The notes under the pieces: model-generated
Databases searched by the model: none
Seen by the model: only the letters and a program-made list of their open reading frames with translations
What the model was told of the DNA's origin: nothing
Made by a program: the position numbers and the translations under genes
Part shown: positions 1 to 15,400 of the stretch, in pieces
Numbering within the stretch: the first letter of the stretch is position 1
How the letters are laid out: each line of letters begins with the position of its first letter
Assembly: GCA_028023455.1 (NCBI GenBank)
Contig: JAQFVV010006221.1
Span: 4,295,166 to 4,359,165, forward strand
Length of the DNA stretch: 64,000 nucleotides
DNA from: Epiperipatus broadwayi
Taxonomy: Eukaryota; Onychophora; Udeonychophora; Euonychophora; Peripatidae
Direction: 5' to 3'

Positions 1-3000
1 CACTTCTACCACTACTGCTGTATTACTACTACTATTCCTGTACTACTACTAATACTACTCCTACTGTAATACTACCATATTATTAGTACTACTACCACTA
101 CTACTGTACTACTACTGTACTACTATTACTACTATTGTATTACTACTAGTTGTAATACAACTACTGTACTACTACTACTACTAATTCTGTACTACTATTA
201 CTATAACAAATCTTGCTGTTTTTACAACTACTACTCCTACTACTGCACTACTACAACTACTACTAACACTACTTTATTACTACTAATACAACTACTACTA
301 CTACTGAACTACTAGTACTACTACTACTAATTCTGTACTAATACAACTCCTGAACTTCTACTACTACTACATATGCTGTACAACTACTATTACTCTACTA
401 CTACTACTACTACCACTACTACTACTATTGTACTACTTGTACTACTACTACTGTATTATTACTACTACCATGTACTACTACTGTACTATGACTACTACTG
501 TACTACTACTACTGTACTAGTAGTTCTACTAATAGTAATGTACTACTACTACTACTGTATTACCACTACTACTGTACTACTACTATCACTAATATACTAC
601 TACTACTACTGTACTACTACTACTGTATCTATTACTATTAATACTGTTCTAATACTAATACTACTATAGTACTACTGTACTACTACTATTACTAATATTT
701 TTGTACTACTACTACTTCTATAATTACTACTACTTCTACCACTGTCCTACTACTACTACAGTAGTACTGATACTACTACTACTGTACTTCTACTACTAAT
801 GAACTACTACTACTGAACAACAACTATTACTACTGTTCTCTGAATACTACATGGAGTACTATACAACTACTACTACTATTAATACTACTGCTGCTGTACT
901 ACAAGTACTACTACTGTACTCCTACTACTTCTACTGTACTACTACTACTATTCTACTACTAGTAGTATCACTGTACTACTACTAATAGGCCCTACTACTA
1001 CTTCTGTACTACTAGTATTAGTACTATGACTGTACTACTACTACTACTACTTACTATTAATACTACTACTACTGTACTACAACTACTGTATAATTTCTAC
1101 AACTACTTCTATACTACTACTATTACTACTGTACTGTTAGTACTACTACTACTACTAATACTGTACTACCACTACCATTATTACTGTACTTCTATTACTA
1201 TACTTTTAGTACTACTACTACTGTACTCCTACTTCTATTACTAATACTACTGTACTAATACTCCTTACTGTACAACTACTACTACTGTACTACTACTACT
1301 ACATCTCTATTATTAGTATTACTACTACTACTACTAACCACTAATGCAGAAATACTACTATTACTGTACTACAATTAATGCAATTACTACTACTGTACAA
1401 CTACTCTTACTACTACTGTACTATTGCTTCTACTACTACTGCTGTACTATTACTACTATTGTACTACTAATACTACTGCTACTGTACTAGTACTACTAGT
1501 ATTACTACTGTATTACTACTTCTACTACTGTACTACTACTACTGTAATACTACTACTACAACCACATCCATTACTACTACTACTACTGTATTGTAACTAC
1601 TACTATGATACTACTACTACTGAACTACTTACTACTACAACTACTGTACTACTACTACTATTACTACTGCACTACTAGTACTAATAATACTACTACCAGT
1701 ACTGCTGTCCTAATACTACTGCTGTACTACTAGTATAACTATAATTACAACTGTATTACTACTACTACTACTACTGTACTACTACTATGACTACTATTAC
1801 ATTACTACTACCACTATTGTACTACTAGTACTACAGTACTACGATTACTACTGTACTACTAGTACTACTACTGCTGTACTACTACTATTACTATTACTGT
1901 ACTAGTACTACTATTGTACTGCTAATACTACTGTGCTACTACACTACTGTTCTACTAATACCAGTACTTCTATTACTACTTCTACTACTGTACTACTACT
2001 ACTACTGCTACTGTACAACTACTACTAATATTTTGGCCACTCCTATTACTACTAATACAACTACTGTTCTTCTAATACTTCTACTAATACTACAACTACT
2101 ACTGTATTACTATTACTGTACTACACCTACTCCTATTACTACTGTACAATTACTACTACTACCACTAGTTTTACTATTACTACTACCACTTGTGTACTAT
2201 ACTACTACTTTACTACTACTACTACTATACTACTACTACTGTACTTCTAGTACTACTACTATTTCTACTGCACTACTACTGCTAGTACTTCTGTACTACT
2301 ACTACAAGTGTACTACTATTACCCCTACTACTACTGTACTACTGCTAATGTGTTAATACTACCAATACTACTACTGTACTACTACTACCACTACAGATGT
2401 TCTACTACTACATTTACTACTGTACTACTCCTACTGTACTACTACTCCTACTACTGCACTACTACTACAACTACTACTACTGTACTACCACTACTATTAC
2501 TACTTATGTATTACTACTACTTTTACTTACTACAACTACTGTACTACTAGTTTTACTACTACTACTGCACTACTACTAACACTACTGTTAATACTGTACT
2601 AAGAACTCTACAACCACTGTACTACTACTACTGTACTACTGCTACTGCTACTACTGTACTACTACTACTATTACTACTGTACTACTACAACTACTATTAA
2701 TACTACTGTACTAGCAATACTACTACTGTACTACTACTACTACTACTACTACTGTACAACTACTACTACTATTACACCTACTACCATACTACTACTATTA
2801 CTACTACAAAATATTACTCTACTACTGATACTACTACTACTGTACTACTATGATAAATATTACTACTGTACTACTACTACTCCTACTACTACTACTAGTG
2901 CACTACTAGTATTACTACTACTACAACTACTGCACCACTACTACTGTACTTCTACTATTACTACTACTGTAATACTACTTCTACCATTACTGTACTACTA

Positions 3001-4380
3001 GTATGACTACTACTGCTTCCACTACTGCTGTAAAACTACTACTATCACTACTGTCCTTGTATTACTACTACAACTAGTACTACTTTTGTACTACTACAAC
3101 TATTACTACTGTACTACTACTACTACTATTACTACTAGTGTACTACTAGTACTACTATTACAACTACTGTACTACTACTGTACTACTGCTGTACTACTAC
3201 TGTACTACTACTACCATTACTGTACTACAAGTTTGAATACTACTACTACCACTACTCTTGTAATACTACTACTATCACTGCTGTCCTACTATTATTACTA
3301 CTACTGCAAGTAGTACTACTACTGTACTAGTACTACTACTAATACCACTGTACTACTACAACTACTGTACTACTACTACTATACTACTAGTACTACTACT
3401 ACTGTACTACTACAACTGTAGAACTACTACTACTGTACCCCTACTACTATTACTACTGTATGACTACTATTACTGTACTACTATTACTTTACTACTGTAC
3501 TACTAGTACTACTACTACTACTACTAATGTACTACTATTACTGTACAACTTCTACTACAACTATTACTGTACTACTACTACACCTGTATTACTAGTATTA
3601 CCACTACTACTAACACTTCTGTGGAAGTCCTACTACTATTACTACTATATACTACTAATACAATTACTACTACTGTACAATTACTGTTACTACTTGTGTA
3701 CTATTACTTCTATTACTAATACTGCTGTACTATTATTACTACTGTACTACTAGTACTACTACTACTGCATTCCTACTCCTACTACTACTGTACAACTACT
3801 ATAACTACTACTACCATAATACAACTCATACTACTGCACTACTACTATTACTACAGTACTACTAGTAATACTACTACTACCACTACTGTACACGTAGTAC
3901 TAATAATACTACTGTGCTACTACTACTGTACTACTTCTATTACTACCATACTATTGCTACTACTACTGTACTACTACTACTATTACTATTGTACTACTAG
4001 TACTACTACTACTGTACTACCACTTCTACTATAGTAATACTACTACTACTGTACCAGTACTACTAATAGTAGTACTACTACTGTATTACTACCATTATTA
4101 CTGTACTACTACTACTACAACTACTACTACTATACTATGTCTACTACTAATACTACTGTACTACCACTCCTACTACTACTACTGTACTACTAGTACTACT
4201 ACTACTGTATTTCTACTACTAATACTAGTGTACTTCTGCTGTACTACTGCTACAACTACTGCACTACTACTACTTCTACCATTACTGCTGTACTAATACT
4301 ACTACTAGAACTACTACAACTACTAAGGTATTACTAGTACTACTCCTACTACTACAACTACTACTACTACTACTACTATA
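1..4380. repeat. Type A simple-sequence array, (TAC)n reset by TG, first copy
   Basis: This stretch is almost entirely TAC/ACT/CTA triplets, broken every three to five units by a TG dinucleotide (ctactactgtactac), so the local unit is about 8, 11, 14 or 17 bp. Each TG shifts the triplet phase, so translations drift through Tyr, Thr and Leu runs with Val and Cys at the joints. The plus strand is strongly G-poor. The open frames in it (for example 373-669 and 2033-2356) are low complexity and show no domain, so I do not call them genes. It aligns approximately with 16-20.1 kb at an offset near 15.8 kb; shared landmarks include the 'gtactattgcttctactac' segment at about 1,424 and its partner near 17,325. 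Confidence 0.95.
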
Positions 4381-7300
4381 ACAATAATAATAATGATGGT
4401 GTATATGACTGCTATTACTAGTACCACAATAATGATGACCATGATGATGACTGGCTTCTACTACTATAATCATAATGATGACTACTACTACTTTGATGAT
4501 GATGAATCTGCCTAGTATTGCTTCAATTACTACTACTATTACTATAACTACTACTACTGTGACTGATTACTATTATTACTATTACAATGATGACTATTAC
4601 TACTACAACTAATACAATCAAGTACTACTATTGCTACAATAATGAAAATGATGGTGATGATTACTACTACACTTACTACTACTACTAATAGTAATACTAC
4701 TAATACTACTATTATTACTACTACTAACTACTATTATGATAAATACTACTAAGGCTATTACAAGTACTACAATGATGACTACAACTATGACTAATACTAT
4801 TACTACTAATATTACTCCTACTATGATGATGATAATGACAATAACTATTATTACTACTACTACTATGATTGCTACTATGAATATGCCTACCATTACAACT
4901 ACTACTACTATTACCTCAAATACTACTACTGTACTATTATGACTACAAGTATGATGATGTTCATGGTGATCACAATTATGACTACTACTATGAATACTGC
5001 TGTTATTACCACTATGATGAAGATGACGATGACTACTACTACTACTTCTACTACTATTATGATGACAATGATGACTACTACTAGTAGTACTTCTATTGCT
5101 ACAATGATTACATTGATGATTACTACTACTATGATTATGACTATGATGACAACTATGATGATGATGACTACTCATTTTACAACTATGAATATGACTACTA
5201 CAGCAATAATGATGATAACTATGACAGCTACTACTAATACTACCATTGAAAATACAATAATGACACTACAACTACTAGAAATATGAGGGTGGTGATTTTA
5301 CAGTTACTACTATTACTACTATTATTACTATGAAGACTATGACCACCATGACTACTACTATAACTACTACTATTGCTACTGATACTATGACTATGACTAG
5401 TACTACTACACTAATATATCTACTACTATCACTATGATCATGGCTATGACTATGACTACTACTATGACGACTACATCTATGCCGACTACTATGATCATAA
5501 TAATGATGATTATGATGACTACTGCTATTACTACTATGACAACGATGACTATTACTACTGCTACTACTGTAACTATGACTACAACTACTATGATTATGAC
5601 AATGACTACAATGACTATTACTTGTGATACTACTACTACAACTATGATGATAACTACAACTGCTACTACTATGATAATGATGATGACTACTATTAGGATT
5701 AATATGATGATGATGATGATGATGATACTACTATGACTATGCTGATGACAATGATGACTACTACTGCTACTACTACTAGGACAATGAAGATGACAACTAC
5801 CAATATTACTATGACTATGACTACTATGATGATGTTGATGACCATGATGACTACAACTATGGCTACTACTTTAACTATTACTACAATTACTATTATGATT
5901 ATTGATGATGATGACTATGACTATGACTACTACTACTGTTATGACTACTACTATGACTATGTCTAGGCCAATGACTTCAATGATGACTATGACTTCAATG
6001 ATGACTATCACTACTACTACTATGACTACCAGTATAAATATTACTACAACAATGATGATAATGACACATACTACTACTATTAATACTAAGACAATGATAC
6101 TACTACTATGATGACAATGACAATGATTACTACTTCGAATACTACTACAACTATGATGATCACAATTATGATTACTTCTACTACTATATCTACTAACATG
6201 ACTACAACTACCATGATGACTATGACAATAATGACTACTAATACTACTACTACTATGACTGAATACAACTAATACAAAGACAATGATGACTATAACTATG
6301 ACTACTACTATTACAAATACAACTAGTAGTACTAACACTACTTCTACAATGACAATTTGACAATGAGTACTACTATTACCACCACTACTATGACTAGTTT
6401 AATTGACGGCTAATGACTATGATGAATATGACTACAACTACAACTATCACTACTATGATGACAATGATGACTACTACTACTATGACTACAATTATAACTA
6501 TGGTGATTATGAATACAACTACCAGTACTACTTTTACTTCTATGATGAAGATGTGAATGATGACAATAATGATGACAACAATGATGACTACAATGATGAT
6601 GACCACTACTACTACTACTACCACTACTATGATTATGATGATAACTATGACAACTATGATGATTGCTACTACTACTTTTACTATTATGACTATGACAACA
6701 ACTAAGACTGACTATGAAAATGACAACAGTGATGACTATTACTACTATTGCTATGATGATGATGATGATATAATGATAAATCCTACTACTACAATGAGTA
6801 CAACTTCACTGCTGACTATGATGATGACTACTACTATGACTATGATGATGACAATGATGCTGACTAATAGTACTACTACCACTATGACAATGATGATGAA
6901 TTCAACTACTACTATTACACTACTAGGACTATGAATGCTACCACATTGATGAAAACAATGAATATGACTATGACATCTACTATGACTACTACTACTACTA
7001 TTGCTATTACCACTAGGATGATAATGACAATGACTACTATTGCTATTACTGACAACTACTACTATGGCTACTAATACTATGACATTGATGATGATGTCTA
7101 TTACTTCTCCTATAATTAATATTATGAGTACAACAATGACTGACTACTATGATGATTACTACGAATTCTACAACCACTAATACTACTACTACTGTAAAGA
7201 CCACAACAATGGTCAGCAATGATGATGATGATTATTATAATGATGACTGCTACTACAACTACTACTCCTAATACAACTATGACAACCATGACTATCACCA

Positions 7301-9455
7301 CAACTACTACTACTACTATAACTAAAACTATGACTACAACTATGACTTCTATAATGGCAATGACTATGACTACTACTGACTAATACTAGTAATACTATAC
7401 AACTATGAATACAACTATGACTTCTATAATGATGATGACTATGACTCCTACTGACAAATACTAGTAATACTACTACTGCTACAACTATGACTACTATGAT
7501 GATGATGATGACTACTACTGCTATGACTAGTACAATGATGATGACAATGATGACTATTACTACTATGACTATGGCTATGATTATGACTAATACTATGATG
7601 ACACAAATGATGACTACGACTACTACAACTCTGATGATGGCAATGATGACAAAGAAGATGACAATGACTATGACTACTACTATTATGACTGGTATTACTA
7701 TGATTATGATGACAATGATGGCTACAACTACTACTATGATGTGGACTACAATGATGACTATGACATTACTACTATTACTATGACAATGAAAATAATTCTA
7801 TTACAACTATGATAATGATGATAGCTACTAATACTAATACTACTATGATGGAGATGCTGATGACAACTACTATTTCTACTACTACTATGACTATGGTGAT
7901 AACTACAATGATGAATACTTCTACTATTAATAACATGACTACAGTTATTACAATGATGATGACTATGACTACTACTATGTCTAAGAATATGACTATTACA
8001 ATGAAAATGATGATGATTATGACATAGTAATACTACAATGTCTATGACTATTAATGCTACTACTACAATGATGATAACTACTAACATACTGTTACCACTT
8101 TGACTACTTTGATGACTACAATGACTATGTTGACTATGACTACTACAACTGCTATTACTAATATAACGGTCTATAATGACAATGATGACTACTACTATTA
8201 CTACTACAACAATGACTATGACTACTATAATGACTACCTATCACTGCTACTACTACAATGATATTGACAATGATGATGACTACAATGAGGACTACTATTA
8301 TTACTACTGCTACAAATATGATTATGACTATGACAACTACAATAATGACTCTTACTACAGTTATGACAAGAATGATGACTATGAAGATGACTATCACTAC
8401 TACTACTATGACTATGACTATGATGATGACTAATACTACAACTATAACTATGATTATGACAATGACTATGACAATGACAATGATGATGACAACTACAAGC
8501 ACTAGGAATGCAAATACTATGACAATGATGATCACTATGACTACAACTACTACTATGACTATGACTATGGCAATGGCAATGATGATGACTATTACTACCT
8601 GTACTACCACTAGGACAATGATGACAATGACTATTGCTACTGCTATGATGACAAAATTGATAAATGACTACTACTACTACAATGACTACAATGATGACTT
8701 CTACTACAATATACAACTATGATGACCATGACAAAGACTACTACTACAATTAGAAACATGACTACTATGATGACAATTATGATTATGAATACTACTACTA
8801 CTACGATAACTACAACTACAAATACAATGATGATGACAACTCTAACAACTACTATTACTACTATTATGACAACAATGATGATGACTACCACAAATACTAT
8901 TACCATGAACACTACAATGACCATGGCTACTACTGCCATGATAATGATGATAACTACTACTATAACTAGTACTATGATTATGATAACTATTATGACAATT
9001 ATTATGTTGATGATGACAATGACTATTACTTCTACTACTTCTACAACTGACCATAACTATGTCAACAACAACCACTGCAACTATTATTGTTACTCCCACT
9101 AGGATGCTGATGACAGTGACAACTGCTACTACAACTAATAAAAAAATGATGATGATTACTATGACTACTACTATGACTTCTACTATTACTACTACTATGA
9201 CTATGATGACAATGATTATGTCTACTACTAATGTTACTAATATGATGATGACGACTACTACGATTACTATTACTACTACAACTATGATTACAATGGTGAT
9301 GATGACAACTACTAAAATTACTACTACTATGATGATGGCTATGACTATTACTACTATGATGATGGCTATGACTATTACTGCTATGATAATGACAAGGATT
9401 AAGACTATGACTACTACTACTTTAAGGATGATGATGACTATGACTTTTACTTCTA
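4381..9455. repeat. Type B simple-sequence array, in-phase NAY triplets, first copy
   Basis: The texture changes sharply near 4,381 from TAC/TG to runs of ATGATGACTACTAC, TATGACTATGAC and ACAATGATG. Read as triplets the units are nearly all NAY (GAT, GAC, TAT, TAC, AAT, AAC), and they hold phase for hundreds of bases. The frame translations are therefore Met/Thr-rich, Asp/Tyr/Asn-rich or Val/Ile-rich depending on frame and strand. None has a recognisable domain, so none is called as a gene. The block is a paralogue of 20,116-30,260: the landmarks 'ctagtattgcttcaatta' (near 4,512 and 20,250) and 'actactataatcataatga' occur in both, in order. Type A resumes near 9,455. Confidence 0.93.
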
Positions 9456-12400
9456 ACACTACTATTACTACTGTACTACTACTCCTGTACTACTATTTCT
9501 ACTACAACTGTAGTACTAATACTACAACTACTACTGTACTACTAGTAGTTCTACTAATAATGCTACTACTGGGCTACTACTACTACTGTGCTACTAGTAC
9601 TACTACTTCTACTATAATACTATTACTACTGTACAACTACTAATACTAATACTAATATACTACTACTGTAATACTAGTACTATTACTACTACTGTACTAC
9701 TACTACTGTACTACTAATACTACTACTGTACTATGACCTCTACTATACTACTACTCTACTACTAGTACTACTACTACTGCTACTGTACTAATACTAAAAG
9801 TACTATGGTAGTACTATGACTACTGTACTACTACCACTACTACTGTACTACTACAATTACTACTGTACAATTACTACTACTGTACTACTACTATTGTACA
9901 ACTTTTAAAATTACTACTGTACTACTACTACTACTAATACCACTGTACTACTATTACTACTATTAAAGGTACTACTAATCTTACTGCTGTGCTGCTACTA
10001 CTACTGTACTAGTACTACTACTTTTACTACTACTATTACTACTGTACTACTTCTATTGCAACTACTATACTATTACAACTACTATACATCTACTAATAAT
10101 AATCCTACTACTACTTTGACTACTACTGTACTACTAGTACTACTACCACTACCACTATTGCTGTACTAATACTACTACTACTACTTTACTACTAGTACAA
10201 CTACTACTACTGTACTACTACCAGTGTACTAGTAGTAGTACTACTACTGTACTACTACTGCTACTACTATTACTATTACTATGACTGTACTACCACTACT
10301 ACTACTACTGTACTACTAATACTACTACTACTGTACTAGTACTACTCCTACAGTAATACTAGTGCTACTGTAATACAACTACTACTGTACTACTACTACT
10401 GCACTACTACTACTACTGGACTACCACTACTGTACTACTACTACTGCTATACTACTGCTACTATTACTATGGTACTACTACTGGTACTAGTACTACTCCT
10501 GCTACTACTGTACTACTACTACTACTACTACAACTGTACTAGTGCTAATAATACAACTATTACTACTGTACTACTTTTACTACTACACCTGTACTACTAG
10601 TACTACTAATACTACTACTGTACTACCATTACTACTACAATACTACTACTACCACTACTACTACTACTGTACTACTAGTACTACTACTACCAGTACCATA
10701 CTACTAATACTACTACTGTACTACTACTACTCCCACTACTACTGTACTACAACTATTATGCTACTACTACTAAACTACTAGTACTAGTACCATTACTGCT
10801 ACTGTACTACTACTGCTACTAGTTCTATAATACTACTCATACTACTGTACTACTTCCACTACAACTCTTGTACTACTAATAAAACTAATACAGTATTACA
10901 AGTACTACTATACTGACCTACTACAACTCTGCTTCTACTACAACTATCACTAAATTATGAGTACTACTATTACTGTGCTTCTACTATTATCACTGTACTA
11001 CTAGTACTAGTACTATCACTGTACTACTACTACTGCTGTACTACTAGTAATACTACTACAACTGTACTACCACTGTACTACTACTGAAAAACTACTACTA
11101 CCACTACTACTGTAATACTACTACTACTGTTACTACTACTTCTACTACTGTACTACTAGTACTACTACTAATACTGTACAATACTACTATTGCTGTACTA
11201 CTATTACTATACTACAATGATTCCTGTATTACTACTACTAATATAACAACTATTACTGTAATACTACTATTACTACTACTATGACTGTACTACTACTACA
11301 ACTACTACAACTACTCTACTCCTACTACTACAACCACTATTACAACTACTGTCCTACTACAACTACTACTGTACTACTCTTACTACTGTACTACTAGCAA
11401 TATGACTTACTACTACTACTAATACTCTACTACCACTATTCCTACTACTGTACTACTACTACTACTATTGTATGACTATTACTACTGTACTACTACTACT
11501 ATTACTACAACTACTACTACTACTTCTCCTGTACTGTTACTACTAATACAGTACTACTACCACTGTACTAAGTCTATTACAACTACTACCACTACTGTAC
11601 TACTACTACTACTGTGCTGCTACTACTAATACTACTACTACCAGGGCAGCTGTACTACTATGACTACTACTACTACTACCACTACTGTACTACTACTACT
11701 TTTACTGGACAATTACTACTACTGTACTACTACTATAGTACTAGTACTACTGGACTACTACTGTTACTATTACTGCTGTACTACTAGTACTAATACTAAT
11801 ACTACCGTACAACCAATACTACTGTACTTCTACTACAACCACAATACTACTACTACAATTACTGTACTACTTCTACTATTACTATTGTAGTACTACTACT
11901 GTTATACTTCTATTATTACTACTGTTCTACTAGTACAACTACAACTACTACTACTGTACTTCTACAACTACTACTGTACTATTACTATTACTAATACTGC
12001 TATACTACAACTACTACTGTACTAGTAGTACTGTATTAATACTACTACTACTGTACAACTAGTACTACTACAACTACTACTACCACTACTGTTTTACCAC
12101 TACTACTACTGTACAGCTACTACTACTACTACTGTACCACTATACTACTACTATTACTGTAGTACTACCACTACAACTACTATTATTACTGTACTTATAC
12201 TACTACAACTACTAGTGTACTATGTCTACTACTAATACTACTGCACTACTACTACTACTAATACAACTGTATTACTAGTACTACTACTGTACTTATACTA
12301 CAACTAGTAGTATTAGTACTATACACTACTGTACTACTACAACTACTGTACTACAACTACTACTACCATTACTGCTCTACTAATATTACTACTCCTCTAC

Positions 12401-15400
12401 TACTACTTCTGTACTATTACATCTAATGTACTACTAAAACTAATAATACTGTACTACAACTACTACTACTACAACTACTGCTACTACTGTACTACTACTA
12501 CTGTACTACTTCTACTAGTATTACTACTGTGCTACTACTATTATTGTACTCCTTTACAAATTCTACTACTATAAAACTACTACTACTAGTGTGCTACTAC
12601 TACTACTGTACTCTAACAACTACTACTGTACTACGACAACTACTACTACTATTCTACTAATATTAATATGATTATTATACTGCTACTACTACTGCTGTAC
12701 TACTAATACTACTACTGCACTACTACTGGTCTACTACTACTACTGTACTACTAGTAATACTACTACAACTACTGTACTACAACTACTGCACTTCTACAAC
12801 CACTACTGTACTACTAATAATAATACTACTGTATTACTACTACTGCACTACTAATACTGATACAACTACTAGTAGTACTAATACTATTACTACTACTACT
12901 GTAGTTCCACTACTACTACTATACTACTTGTATTACTAGTACTACTATACTACAATTATTACAACTAGTACTACTGTACTACTACTACTACTACAATACT
13001 ACTATTATTACTACTACTACTGTATTACTACTACTACTATTATTATTACTGTACTACTATTACAACTGTACTGCTACTACTACAACTACTGCTACTACTA
13101 CTGTACTATTACTATTACTATTGTACTACTAATACTTCTACTACTACTACTACCAATACTGTACTAATACTACTACTACTCTACTACTACTGTTTCTACT
13201 ACTATTACTACTGCTGTACTGTTACTATGACTATTACTACTTTACAATTACTACTACTTTACTACTGCTACAAGTACTACCACTGTAATAATAATAATAC
13301 TACTGTAACTACTACAGTATTAATAGTAATGATAGTACTATTACCAGTACTGCTGTACTACTACTATTACTACTACTCGTATTGTACTACTACAACTACT
13401 GTACAATAACTACTACTGTACTACTACTATTTGTACTACTACTACTACTTCACTGCTACTACTATTACTGGACTAGTACTACCACTACTATACTACTACT
13501 ACTGCTGCTGTACTACTACTACTACTATTACTATGGTACTACTAGTACAATTACTAACTACTGCTATTAAAGTACTACTACTACTACTACTATAATATTA
13601 CTATTACTACTACTACTATTTCTACTACTATTACTACTGCACTAGTGCTAATAATATAACTACAACTACTACTGTATTACTACAACTACTGTACAATAAC
13701 TACTACTGTACTACTACTACTCATACTACTACTACTTCACTGCTACTACTATTACTGGACTAGTACTACCACTACTATACTACTATTACTGCTGCTGTAC
13801 TACTACTACTATTATTACTATGGTACTACTAGTACAATTACTAACTACTGCTACTAATGTACTACTACTACTATAATATTACTATTACTACTACTACTAT
13901 TTCTACTACTATTACTACTGCACTAGTGCTAATAATGTAACTACAACGACTACTGTAGTACTACTACTACAACTGCACTACTACTACAACTGTACTACTA
14001 CAGAACTACCACTACTACTACAATACTATGACTACTTCTACTGTACTACAGGTCCTACTACTACTACTACTGTAACACTACTACTTTTACTACTCTACTA
14101 CCACTATTACTACAACTACTAGTGCTGTACTACTACTACTGTACTACTAGTAAACTACTTTTACTACCACCATTACTACTACTATACTTCTACCACTACT
14201 AGTCCTGTACTACTGTACCACTACTTTTATTATTACTGTATTACTACTATTATTACTACTGTATTACTAGTACTTCTACTACTACTGCCCTACTACTACT
14301 ACTGCACTTGTACTACTTCGACCCCTGTACTACTACTACTGTGCTATTACTAATATTCTACTACTACTACTGTAATACTACTACTACCACTACTTTGTTA
14401 CTACTAATACAACTACTACTACTGAACTACTTCTACTACTACTTTACTAATGCTACTACTACTTTACTAATGCTACTACTACTACTACTGTACTACTAGT
14501 AATACTACCAATTTTGTACTAAGACTACTACTACTACAACAACTTCTGTACAACTACTACTACTGTACTACTACTACAGCACCACCACTACTACAACTGT
14601 ACTCCTTATACTACTACTAGTAATACTGTACTATTACTACTATTGTACTACTACTACTTCTGTACTACTACTACTACTGTACTACTATTACTATTACAAC
14701 TCTTACTGCACTACTACTACTGTACTTCTACTACTACCACTTCTTTATTACTACTAATACAACTACTACTACTGAACTATGTCTACTACTACTTTACTAC
14801 TGCTACTACTTCTACTACTGTTCTGCTAGTACTACTATTACTAATTCTGTACTAAAACTACTGAACTTCTACTACTACTTTTACTACCACTACCTGTACA
14901 ACTATTACTAAGGTACTACTACTACTACTGCACTACTACTAGTACTACAACTGTAATACTTGTACTACTACTGCTACTGTACTATTACTCCTGCTATTTT
15001 ACTACTACTACTGTATTATGACTACTACTACTGTACGACTATTGCTACTGTACTAGTAGTACTACTACTAGTAAGACCACTGTACTACTACCACCACTGT
15101 ATTACTTTTACTATTACTACTACTACGACTCCTACTATACAACTACTACTACTACTACTATACCAGTACTAGTACTACTATTGTACTACAGCTACTACTA
15201 CTGTACTATTACTACTACGACTACTACTGTACTACTCCTATTACTACCACTACTGCTGTACTACTAACACTACTATAACTGTACTAATAAGACTACTATA
15301 CTATTATCTTTACTACTGTACTATTTCCACTACTACAACTGCTACTGTACTATTACTTGTACTATTACTACTATACTACTACTTTTATTACTGTACTAAC

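Noticed and set aside
4618-5175. Ser/His-rich frame resembling a metal-binding protein
   Set aside because: This is a simple translation of ATG/TAG-type triplets; equivalent frames occur throughout both B blocks.
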